Assembly: GCA_038211475.1 (NCBI GenBank) | Contig: JBBQVN010000056.1 | Coordinates: forward strand, 1 to 20,986 | Source: JANYBT01 sp038211475 | Lineage (GTDB): Bacteria; Acidobacteriota; Terriglobia; Terriglobales; Acidobacteriaceae | Reading direction: 5' to 3' | DNA: 20,986 bases | Shown here: piece after piece, positions 14,398 to 20,986 of the stretch | Numbering within the stretch: the first letter of the stretch is position 1 | How the letters are laid out: each line of letters opens with the position of its first letter | Program-made: the position numbers and the translations under genes | The notes under the pieces: generated by a model | Database searches by the model: none | Seen by the model: the letters and a program-made list of their open reading frames with translations, nothing else | What the model was told of the DNA's origin: nothing

Positions 14398-15861
14398 GTG
14401 ACCATTGACGCTGTGACCACCAACGTTGTGAGCACCACTGCCCACGCCGACCTGTTTCGCAAGCTGCCCTCGGTGGACGAAGTCCTGCGCCTGCCTGCCG
14501 TTGCTGAGTTGGCCGCGCGCGAGGGACGCCGCGCCGCAGCGGACGCTGCACGCGCAGCGCTGAATCGCCTGCGTGAGGAGATTGCTGCCGGACGGCTCGA
14601 CGAACCCGGCCTCGCTCTCGCCTTGCCCGGACTCGCTGGCGCAGTAGACCGCGAACTTCGCACCGCCATGGCTTATTCGCTCCGGCCTGTCATCAACGCG
14701 ACTGGCGTCATCCTGCACACCAACCTCGGCCGCGCTCCACTGGCCGCCGCCGCTCTCGATCATCTTCGCCAAGCCTCCGCCGGTTATTCCAACCTGGAAT
14801 TCAACTTGGACACCGGCGAGCGCGGCAAACGCGATGTGCATGTGGACCGCTTGTTCCGTGAACTCTTGAGCGAAGGCGCCAGCGGCCAAAGCGCTGCCGC
14901 GGCTCGCGTCTCGACCATCGTGGTCAATAACAACGCCGCGGCAGTCCTGCTCGGCATCAATTCCCTGGCCGAAGACGGCGAGGTCATCGTCTCGCGCGGG
15001 GAGTTGGTTGAGATTGGCGGCTCGTTCCGCATCCCCGACGTCATGGCGAAGTCGAATGCCGTTCTCCGCGAGGTCGGCACCACCAACCGTACCCGCGTGG
15101 ACGACTACGACCGCGCCATCACCGACCGCACCCGCCTGCTGCTGCGAGTACATCGCTCCAATTTCGAAATCACCGGCTTCACCGAACAGCCTACGCTCGC
15201 CGAACTGGTGGCGCTCAGCCAACGGCGCAACATCCCTCTGCTGGAAGACCTGGGCAGCGGCGCGCTCTTCGATCTGCGCTCGGTCGGCATCACCGGAGAA
15301 CCCGGCGTGCTCGACAGCCTGCGGGCGGGTGTCGACATCGTGACCTATAGCGGGGACAAGCTGCTGGGAGGTCCGCAAGCGGGCATGATTTCGGGACGCG
15401 CCGATCTGGTCGCGCGCATGCGGTCGAACTCGCTATTCCGCGCGCTGCGCGTAGACAAGCTCACCTATGCCGCTCTCGAAGCCACCTTGCTGGCTTACGT
15501 CAAGCAGGACCATGACGCCATCCCGGCGCTGCGCATGATGCGCTTCAGCAACGACGACATCGCCCGCCGCGCCAAAGCGCTTGCTGCCAGTGTGGTTTCG
15601 CCACGGCTCCGGATCGAGTTGGTGCATGGCATATCGGTGGTTGGCGGCGGCGCCGCTCCCTCCGCAACCTTGCCCACCACTTTGCTTGCCATCTCTGCGG
15701 AACACCTGAGCGCCGATGCGCTCTGCACCCGTTTGCGTTCCTCCGATCTGCCCATCATTGCGCGTGTGGAAGATGGACGAGTGCTGCTCGACCTCCGAAC
15801 CGTGTTCCCCGAACAGGACGAGCATGTGGCCCGGGAGGTCCGCCAAATCGCGGCCCAATGA
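14398..15861 (+). CDS. selA: L-seryl-tRNA(Sec) selenium transferase
   Basis: A 487-residue PLP enzyme that converts Ser-tRNA(Sec) to Sec-tRNA(Sec) with selenophosphate. It has the SelA N-terminal region (LFRKLPSVDEVLRL), RPVINATGVILHTNLGRAPL, VVNNNAAAVLL, ELVEIGGSFRIPDVM, GTTNRTRVDDY, and TYSGDKLLGGPQAG with PLP-binding Lys321. The frame is open from a GTG at 14314, but the GTG at 14398 is preferred: it gives a normal length and lies 7 bp after a GATAAT hexamer (14385-14390), fitting a leaderless start. The end overlaps the DUF488 gene by ATGA. selB, selD and selC are not in this window, so an active selenocysteine pathway is inferred. It lies 4.2 kb from the transposon-borne unusual tRNA. 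Confidence 0.9.
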   Translation: MTIDAVTTNVVSTTAHADLFRKLPSVDEVLRLPAVAELAAREGRRAAADAARAALNRLREEIAAGRLDEPGLALALPGLAGAVDRELRTAMAYSLRPVINATGVILHTNLGRAPLAAAALDHLRQASAGYSNLEFNLDTGERGKRDVHVDRLFRELLSEGASGQSAAAARVSTIVVNNNAAAVLLGINSLAEDGEVIVSRGELVEIGGSFRIPDVMAKSNAVLREVGTTNRTRVDDYDRAITDRTRLLLRVHRSNFEITGFTEQPTLAELVALSQRRNIPLLEDLGSGALFDLRSVGITGEPGVLDSLRAGVDIVTYSGDKLLGGPQAGMISGRADLVARMRSNSLFRALRVDKLTYAALEATLLAYVKQDHDAIPALRMMRFSNDDIARRAKALAASVVSPRLRIELVHGISVVGGGAAPSATLPTTLLAISAEHLSADALCTRLRSSDLPIIARVEDGRVLLDLRTVFPEQDEHVAREVRQIAAQ

Positions 15862-16388
15862 CCACGCTCTACACCATCGGCCACTCCACTCGGACTTTTG
15901 CCGAACTTGTTTCCGCGCTGCACGCCCATCATATTGCCCATCTGGTTGACATTCGTTCCTTCCCCATGTCGCGCCGCCAGCCCTGGTTCAACCGCGAATC
16001 GCTGGAGGCGTCGCTGCCCGCCGAAGGAATTCAATATCACTGGATGAAGGAACTGGGCGGCTTTCGCAAGAAGCTGGGCGATGATTCTCCCAACCCAGGT
16101 CTGCGCAACCCTTCGTTCCGCAACTATGCCGACCACATGCTGACGCCGGAATTTGCTGCCGGCATCGCGCGCCTGCTCGAACTCGCAGCGCAGGCACCCA
16201 CGGCCTACATGTGCGCGGAGCGAGTCTATTTCCGCTGCCATCGCATGCTGGTTTCGGATTACTTGGTGGCCCACGGCCATGAAGTGCTGCACATCGATGC
16301 CGAAGGTCCCGCGCGTCCTCACAAACTCATGGACATCGCCCGCCTGGAGGACGGCCAGCTGGTATATGGCCCGGAGACACTGTTTTAG
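15858..16388 (+). CDS. DUF488 family protein
   Basis: A 176-residue protein of the DUF488 family, whose function is not established. Diagnostic segments are YTIGHSTRTFAELVSAL (5-21), LVDIRSFPMSRRQPWFN (29-45) and the cysteine motif CAERVYFRCHR (near 118-128), which has the CxE...CHR pattern typical of the family. The ATG overlaps the selA stop by 4 bp, giving tight translational coupling, although a functional link to selenium metabolism is not established. It ends just before a run of degenerate GCGGTTTTA repeats. Confidence 0.88.
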   Translation: MTTLYTIGHSTRTFAELVSALHAHHIAHLVDIRSFPMSRRQPWFNRESLEASLPAEGIQYHWMKELGGFRKKLGDDSPNPGLRNPSFRNYADHMLTPEFAAGIARLLELAAQAPTAYMCAERVYFRCHRMLVSDYLVAHGHEVLHIDAEGPARPHKLMDIARLEDGQLVYGPETLF

Positions 16389-16490
16389 CGCAACGGCTTT
16401 CGCGCGGCGGTTTTACGTGGGTTTGACGGAGCGGTTTTAACGCGGCAGGTTTTGCGCGGATGCGTTAGCGTGGCGGTTTTAGCGCGGCTT
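16382..16490 (+). repeat. Degenerate short direct repeats (GCGGTTTTA-type)
   Basis: Four imperfect copies of a roughly 20-bp unit around GCGGTTTTANCGCGG occur between the DUF488 stop and acpS, for example at 16406-16420, 16430-16445, 16447-16460 and 16472-16488. They do not form convincing hairpins and no ORF here looks real. Confidence 0.55.
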
Positions 16491-16520
16491 CGTTATCGCA
16501 TGCTGTGCTACCCTCGCAGC

Positions 16521-16898
16521 ATGATCGTCGGTACCGGCATTGATATTGCGGAGGTCCCGCGCATCCGGGCTGCAATCGGCCGCTTTGGCCGACGATTTCT
16601 CCATCGCATCTACACTTCCGGGGAGATGATCTACTGCGACTCGAAGGCCAACCGCGTCGAGCGTTACGCCGCGCGCTTTGCCGCCAAGGAAGCGGCCATG
16701 AAAGCGCTGGGCACAGGATGGAGTCGCGGGGTGCGCTGGCGCGACATTGAAGTCGTGCGCCCGCGCGGCAGCCGTCCGACCATTGTGTTCAGCGGCCAAG
16801 CCGCCGCGTGGGCGGAGAAGCTGGGCGTGAAGAATATCTCGCTCTCTATCTCGCACACCGAAGAGCAGGCGATCGCACACGTGATTTTGGAGCGCTAG
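16521..16898 (+). CDS. acpS: Holo-[acyl-carrier-protein] synthase (4'-phosphopantetheinyl transferase)
   Basis: A 125-residue AcpS. It transfers 4'-phosphopantetheine from CoA to the serine of apo-ACP for fatty acid synthesis. GTGIDIAEVPRI at the start carries metal-binding Asp8, RFAAKEAAMKALGTG carries Glu57, and the C-terminal SISHTEEQAIAHVI is the third family motif. Length is typical. An upstream in-frame opening from 16452 runs through the repeat region and is not conserved-looking; the ATG at 16521 gives the canonical MIVGTGIDI start. A TACCCT sequence 6 bp before the ATG could be a poor -10, which again would give a leaderless mRNA. Confidence 0.93.
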   Translation: MIVGTGIDIAEVPRIRAAIGRFGRRFLHRIYTSGEMIYCDSKANRVERYAARFAAKEAAMKALGTGWSRGVRWRDIEVVRPRGSRPTIVFSGQAAAWAEKLGVKNISLSISHTEEQAIAHVILER

Positions 16899-17442
16899 GC
16901 CGGGGGCGGAGCCGGGGATGCTTGTTCCGAAAGTACCGGTCAAGCGATGCAATAGAGTGAAAATCCGCCTATTTGGCGAGCTATAATTCGAAACTGCGTT
17001 TTCGGGGGGCGAAACCCTCCGAGAGCCGTAGATCGCTCCAGGACGGCCTAGGACGCGCTGGGCCACTTCGGACATAGATTGGGTCCACCCGGCATCCGGT
17101 AGCCTCGCCACGGGCTTGCAAATGGCACTAGCGACGGTTTTGCGCGATGGGCCTGGAAGCATTTGCGGCTCACCGAAATTTCGGCACGGAGCGGTTTGCG
17201 GGCGATGGTCCGCTAAGTCGTTGAAAACACAGCATAATTCTCACAATGCGACAGAATATTAGCTACAAGTGAATTATTTTCTGGCTTTCCTAGACCAAGA
17301 GGGCCAGTCTGGCGGGGCTCGCGATCCCGCGCCCGCCTCCCGTCGGCACGGTGAGCTTAATGACGAGTAATTGGCTGGGGGCAAGGACGGTGCTGGTGGT
17401 TGGGGCATCCTTACGGCTGGAGGAATTTAACGGCTGGGGGGT
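16899..17442. other. Long intergenic region; possible structured RNA
   Basis: These 544 bp lie between the convergent acpS and transglycosylase genes. TATAAT at 16982-16987 (+) is followed by a strong hairpin TCGGGGGG/CCCTCCGA (17003-17023) and further GC-rich, self-complementary sequence, including the palindrome CCGAAATTTCGG (17178-17189). Hairpins CTGGC/GCCAG and GCGGG/CCCGC occur at about 17281-17334. No ORF is convincing. A noncoding RNA reading right from about 16994 is possible, but I cannot assign it to a family. Confidence 0.35.
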
Positions 17443-19419
17443 CTACCGGGTGCCTACTACCAGCACCTGGCCCGGTCTTAAGCTGGCTGCATTGCGGTTG
17501 CTTTGTTTCAGGGCGGCGACGGTTGTGTTGTAGCGCGAGGCGATCGAGGACAGGGTCTCCCCGTGTTTGACCGTGTGGTGAACACGGGCGCTCGCGGGAT
17601 CCTTGCCATTTCGGCCGCTCTTGCCGTTTCGGCTCTTGCCATTTCGACTGCTATTGCCCACTCGGTTCCCTCGGCTGCTGGCGTGGTGTGACGGGCTGGA
17701 CGAGGCCACTTCCTGTCCGGGACTTAGCGGTAAGTGCACATACACCACTTTGCGACCGCGCAAGCCTTCGCCTCTCAGGTTATTCCATTTTTGCACCATG
17801 GCTGGGGACACGCCGAAGTTATCCGCCACGGTTTGCACCGTATCGCCTTGATGCACCTTGTACGGCGTCGAGCGGCGCGAGTAAGTGACGTTGGTTTCGT
17901 TGGTGAGCGTCTTACCGGGCGCAATGGGAATAATTAGCTTGGCATCCGCTAGAAGTTCGTCGGCATCCAGGTTATTCGCTTCGGCGATGGCCTTCGGAGT
18001 AGTGCGATAAGTGCGCGCCACTGCCGCCAGGGTTTCTCCCGGCTGCACTTTGTGATAGCGCCACCATACCCGCATGTCCGGGGGGATAGACTCTATCGCC
18101 GCCAGGAACTTGTCTTTGGTTCCGGCGGGCAAGTTCAACTCGAATTCCTTGTCGCGCGGCGTGGTCATGCGCAGCAGGCTGGGGTTCAACTCCTGCAGAT
18201 CGCTGGCCTTGGCATCCACACATTCCGCTGCCAGCCGCAGGTCCAGGGGATAATGAATCTTGACTTTGTCAGCCTCGACCGGCTTGTCGCCGACTATGTG
18301 CTCGAGCCCGTACTGCTCAGGATTCTTGGCCATGATAGTCACGGCCACAATGATAGGCACGTAGTTACGCGTTTCTTTGGGCAGGACGTTGCGATTGTAG
18401 AGTTCCCAGAAATCGGCGTAACCGGTGCGCTTCACGGCGTGCTGCACGGTCCCCGGCCCTGAGTTATAGGCAGCCATCGCCAAGTACCAGTCGCCAAACT
18501 GGTTGTATAAGTCGCGCAAGTGATGGGCGGCGGCACGGGTGGCTTTCTCGGGATCCTGGCGGTCGTCCACCCACCAGTTTTTATCCAAGCCGTAGGACTT
18601 GCCGCGGCTTCCCATGAATTGCCACATGCCTCGGGCCCCGGCGCGGGACAGGGCCAGCGGTTTGAAGCCCGACTCAGCTTGCGCCAGATAGATCAGATCC
18701 TGTGGGACGCCTTCGTCCTTCAGAATCCGCCGGATCATCTCGCGGTAGCGGCCGGAGCGCGCCAGCGCGTGTTCCAGGGTGGGGCGTCCGTGCGGCGACG
18801 AAAAATAATTGATGTAGCCAGCCACCTGGTCGGTCATCATGAGCGGGAGGTCGGAGTGCGTGTTCTTGATCTCGGCAGCCGCTTTGGCCTTGATGTTCAG
18901 GTCGACGGGGAAGGTCACTTCGTTGGCTTCGTCGATGGGGGCGGGCTCGGACTGCTGCTCGGTGAAGCCATCGCCCTGATGCAGGGCCGCCATTTCGATG
19001 GCGTTGACTCCGTCCACAATTCTGTCGAACTCGCGTCGCAAGCGGTCGTCGGACTGCACGTCGATCTCGTTGTTAAGCAGCAGGTTGAATGCGCGATTGA
19101 AGTTTTGCTTGGCGGCGTCCAGGTGTCCGGCGGCATAGTTGGCCTGCCCCGCTTGATACTCGCGCTCAACTTTCCTTATTAAATCACCGGCGGGATCCAC
19201 CTGCAGCGCGACTGGAGTGGATGGGGCCGGGGCGGCAGGAGTGTTGGCCTGGGATGCGGGTTGAACTGGATGAGGCGGCGCATTCGACGCGATCAGAGCG
19301 GGTGCGTTGGCCCGTGCAGTGGGCTGAAACGCCTTAGCCTTCGGCTTCTGGCAGGAGGTAGCCACCAGCAGCAATGCCAGAAGCAGCCAACCCAGTTTCT
19401 GAAATCGAAGAATCTGCAT
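17443..19419 (-). CDS. mltD: MltD-like membrane-bound lytic murein transglycosylase with three LysM domains
   Basis: A 658-residue lipoprotein that would cleave peptidoglycan glycan strands to 1,6-anhydro products. The signal peptide LGWLLLALLLVATSC suggests lipidation at Cys23, a slightly atypical lipobox. A Pro/Ala linker and a helical region (about 75-235) precede the SLT domain (about 225-350) with catalytic Glu249 in AQAESGF, GMWQFM, and MAAYNSGPG. Three LysM peptidoglycan-binding repeats follow at about 455-498, 519-565 and 614-656; the last two are joined by a Ser/Asn/Gly/Lys/Arg-rich linker (about 578-610). The ATG at 19417-19419 is preferred because it places the signal peptide at the terminus; the frame opens 40 codons earlier without one. 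It lies 91 bp downstream of the deoxynucleoside kinase gene on the same strand and may share its transcript. Confidence 0.92.
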   Translation of the reverse strand: MQILRFQKLGWLLLALLLVATSCQKPKAKAFQPTARANAPALIASNAPPHPVQPASQANTPAAPAPSTPVALQVDPAGDLIRKVEREYQAGQANYAAGHLDAAKQNFNRAFNLLLNNEIDVQSDDRLRREFDRIVDGVNAIEMAALHQGDGFTEQQSEPAPIDEANEVTFPVDLNIKAKAAAEIKNTHSDLPLMMTDQVAGYINYFSSPHGRPTLEHALARSGRYREMIRRILKDEGVPQDLIYLAQAESGFKPLALSRAGARGMWQFMGSRGKSYGLDKNWWVDDRQDPEKATRAAAHHLRDLYNQFGDWYLAMAAYNSGPGTVQHAVKRTGYADFWELYNRNVLPKETRNYVPIIVAVTIMAKNPEQYGLEHIVGDKPVEADKVKIHYPLDLRLAAECVDAKASDLQELNPSLLRMTTPRDKEFELNLPAGTKDKFLAAIESIPPDMRVWWRYHKVQPGETLAAVARTYRTTPKAIAEANNLDADELLADAKLIIPIAPGKTLTNETNVTYSRRSTPYKVHQGDTVQTVADNFGVSPAMVQKWNNLRGEGLRGRKVVYVHLPLSPGQEVASSSPSHHASSRGNRVGNSSRNGKSRNGKSGRNGKDPASARVHHTVKHGETLSSIASRYNTTVAALKQSNRNAASLRPGQVLVVGTR

Positions 19420-19510
19420 CGTTATCAACACTTTACGGACGCACACCACAAACGTGTTAGATGCTACAAGACCCCTTTCCGCAGGGTCAACATCCCGAAA
19501 AGCCCGGAAC

Positions 19511-20176
19511 CTAGATGTCAGCCGAATCCTGCCCGCCAAGGGGAAGGAAATATTGCGTGCCCTTCAACGGGGCGGAAACCTTGCGCAACAGTTCCTGCAA
19601 ATCTTCGTTGCGGTCGACGAAATCGATTTCCGAGGTGTTCACGATCAGCAGGTCGGACGAAGTGTAGTGAAAGAAAAAGTGCTCGTAGGCTTTCACGACT
19701 TCGAGCAGGTAGTCTTCGTTGATGGATTTTTCGCTGGGGGCGTTTTTCTTTTTGAGCCGCTTCTGCAGCACTTCGGGCGAGGCTTGCAGGTAAATGACCA
19801 GGTCGGGATTGGGGATCTGGTCGCGGAAATAATTGAAATAGCGGTTGTAGGTGTCCAGTTCCAGGTCGTTCAGGTTAAGGCAAGCAAAGAGCTTGTCTTT
19901 TTCGAAGATGTAGTCGGCCACGATGGTGCGATTGGACTTCGCGCCCAGGTCGAGGGCACGCAGCTGGTCGAAGCGCCGGACCAGAAAAGCCAACTGTGCC
20001 TGGAAGGCCGCACCCGGCTCGCCTTCGTAAAACGCCTGCAGGAAGGGATTGTCTTCCGGTTCCATGACGCGCTGGGCATTGAGCCGCTCGGCCAGCACCT
20101 GCGCCAACGTGCTCTTGCCTACACGGATGGGTCCTTCGATCGCGATATAGCGAGGCAGCTCGAAAAGCTTGGCCAT
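19511..20176 (-). CDS. Deoxynucleoside kinase (dAK/dGK-like)
   Basis: A 221-residue P-loop kinase of the dNK family, which phosphorylates deoxynucleosides in the salvage pathway with ATP. The P-loop GPIRVGKS is at 15-22, EPEDNPFL (39-46) is in the substrate-binding part, VADYIFEKDKLFA (86-98) occupies the position of the family's D/E-R-S motif, and the LID region is around RLKKKNAP (140-147). The frame continues upstream for 214 codons of low-complexity Arg/Pro/Ser sequence opposite the deacetylase gene; that part is not coding, and the ATG at 20174-20176 gives the canonical MAKLFELPRYIAIEGPI start. The gene is divergent from the deacetylase gene and upstream of the transglycosylase gene. Confidence 0.9.
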   Translation of the reverse strand: MAKLFELPRYIAIEGPIRVGKSTLAQVLAERLNAQRVMEPEDNPFLQAFYEGEPGAAFQAQLAFLVRRFDQLRALDLGAKSNRTIVADYIFEKDKLFACLNLNDLELDTYNRYFNYFRDQIPNPDLVIYLQASPEVLQKRLKKKNAPSEKSINEDYLLEVVKAYEHFFFHYTSSDLLIVNTSEIDFVDRNEDLQELLRKVSAPLKGTQYFLPLGGQDSADI

Positions 20177-20254
20177 GTTCTGTGTTTTGGGGCTCGCAGA
20201 AGAATAACTTGCTTCGGGCTGGGAAGCAATCGCGGAAAAGTCGCGAGCGCAGCC

Positions 20255-20986
20255 ATGCCCCACACAGGGCGCGATCGTGGCAGGATGTTCTCCGGGCCTT
20301 CGCGGCGGGCCCGGCGCAATCGGACCCGCACTTCCCGCTTCCGATACACTTTTCTGGTGCTCGGCTACGGGATTGGAGCAGCGGCAGCGGTGGTGGCGGC
20401 GGGGTACCAGTCGATGTCGCCTACCGGACAGTGGTATGGCCGAACATTTACTGGATTGGCTACTGGATCGACGCGCACCGGACTCCTTCGCACCGGGCTG
20501 TCGAGCACCGGTCTGCCGGGCTCTGGGCTGACGCGCGGGAGCAAGCAGATCGCCCTCACCTATGACGACGGCCCCAACGATCCGCATACGCAGCGGTTGC
20601 TGGAGGTGCTGGCGCGGCATGGAGTGCGGGCGACGTTTTTTGTGATCGGGCGATTCGTGCAACAACGCCCGGAGATTGTGCGTGAGATCGTGCAGGCGGG
20701 GCACGCGATTGGCAACCACACGTTCAGTCATCCCAATCTGATTTTTCAATCGGCGGCGCAAACTCGCGCTCAGCTGCGGGACTGCCAGCAGGCCATTGCG
20801 GATGCAACCGGCCTGCAAGCCAAGATGTTTCGCCCTCCCTTTGGAGGGCGCCGGCCGGTCACGCTGCGCATCGCCCGCGAATTCGGCTTGGAGCCGATCA
20901 TGTGGAATGTCACCGGCTACGACTGGAACGCTCCACCGGCCGGAGTGATTGAGCGCAAGGTGACGCGCCGGGTGCGCGGAGGTAAC
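20255..20986 (+). CDS. Membrane-anchored polysaccharide deacetylase (NodB domain), partial
   Basis: The frame is open to the window edge (244 codons) and lacks its C-terminus. After an Arg-rich cytoplasmic stretch comes one membrane helix (about 31-50, YTFLVLGYGIGAAAAVVAAGY), then a Thr/Gly/Leu-repeat linker (about 65-95), then the NodB domain: TYDDGP (102-107, catalytic and metal Asp104/Asp105), NHTFSHP with metal-binding His155 and His159, FRPPFGG (192-198) and WNVTGYDWN (217-225). It would remove N- or O-acetyl groups from peptidoglycan or another extracytoplasmic polysaccharide. The start may be 20255 or the in-frame ATG at 20285; neither has a good ribosome site. It is divergent from the nucleoside kinase gene. 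Confidence 0.88.
   Translation, partial: MPHTGRDRGRMFSGPSRRARRNRTRTSRFRYTFLVLGYGIGAAAAVVAAGYQSMSPTGQWYGRTFTGLATGSTRTGLLRTGLSSTGLPGSGLTRGSKQIALTYDDGPNDPHTQRLLEVLARHGVRATFFVIGRFVQQRPEIVREIVQAGHAIGNHTFSHPNLIFQSAAQTRAQLRDCQQAIADATGLQAKMFRPPFGGRRPVTLRIAREFGLEPIMWNVTGYDWNAPPAGVIERKVTRRVRGGN

Noticed and set aside
14371..15378. 335-codon minus-strand open frame over selA
   Set aside because: It is an antisense shadow in GC-rich sequence; the plus strand carries complete SelA motifs.
16479..17162. 227-codon minus-strand open frame over acpS
   Set aside because: It is the shadow of acpS plus intergenic sequence; no domain is recognisable and acpS motifs are unambiguous.
20177..20818. N-terminal extension of the deoxynucleoside kinase
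   Set aside because: The 214 upstream codons are low-complexity Arg/Pro/Ser sequence antisense to a clear NodB gene; the kinase family begins at the ATG at 20176.
1..20986. CRISPR array or prophage
   Set aside because: No regularly spaced identical repeats, no cas genes, and no phage structural or integrase genes were seen on either strand.

Overview
The window looks like an acidobacterial chromosome (phylum Acidobacteriota, Terriglobia/Koribacter-like; inferred, not searched). The reasons are: tandem Hanks-type Ser/Thr kinases fused through one membrane helix to TolB/WD40-like propellers, an ArsR-AHSA1 pair, moderately high GC, and several genes that have a -10 hexamer only 7-12 nt before the start codon and so are probably leaderless or nearly so. 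It is a patchwork of host genes with two acquired blocks.

Layout. 1-415 (-): membrane N-terminus of a protein cut by the window edge. 557-3764 (-): a two-gene unit, a GHKL ATPase with a C-terminal PD-(D/E)XK-like nuclease followed by a C5 cytosine methyltransferase, which looks like a restriction-modification-type defence system. 4107-6668 and 6742-13350 (+): two paralogous receptor-like Ser/Thr kinases. The second is split by a complete 3,871-bp IS1595-family transposon (8266-12136). The transposon has 22-bp inverted ends and a perfect 8-bp target duplication, ATTTCTTA; removing it restores a 909-codon kinase frame. 13477-14285: ArsR regulator plus AHSA1/SRPBCC protein. 14398-16388: selA plus a DUF488 gene. 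16521-16898: acpS. 17443-20176 (-): a deoxynucleoside kinase and an MltD-like lytic transglycosylase. 20255-end (+): a membrane-anchored NodB polysaccharide deacetylase, cut by the window edge.

The most unusual part is the transposon cargo. Besides the transposase it holds an unusual tRNA gene on the minus strand (10131-10213) that folds with an 8-bp acceptor stem, a 4-bp T stem, a long variable arm, a G discriminator and anticodon UAU. That is the 8/4 'allo-tRNA' architecture reported from Acidobacteria; its serine-type identity features combined with an isoleucine (AUA) anticodon suggest a missense tRNA. Thirty-one bases downstream on the same strand lies a secreted trypsin-like protease. 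Upstream is a small winged-helix protein, divergent from a predicted ~115-nt three-hairpin small RNA, with two perfect dyads in the shared promoter region. Two small secreted proteins, an operator-controlled promoter, a small basic ORF and a third, internal copy of the left inverted repeat complete the element. I read it as a transposon carrying a possible translation-altering module with its own regulation; the function is inference.
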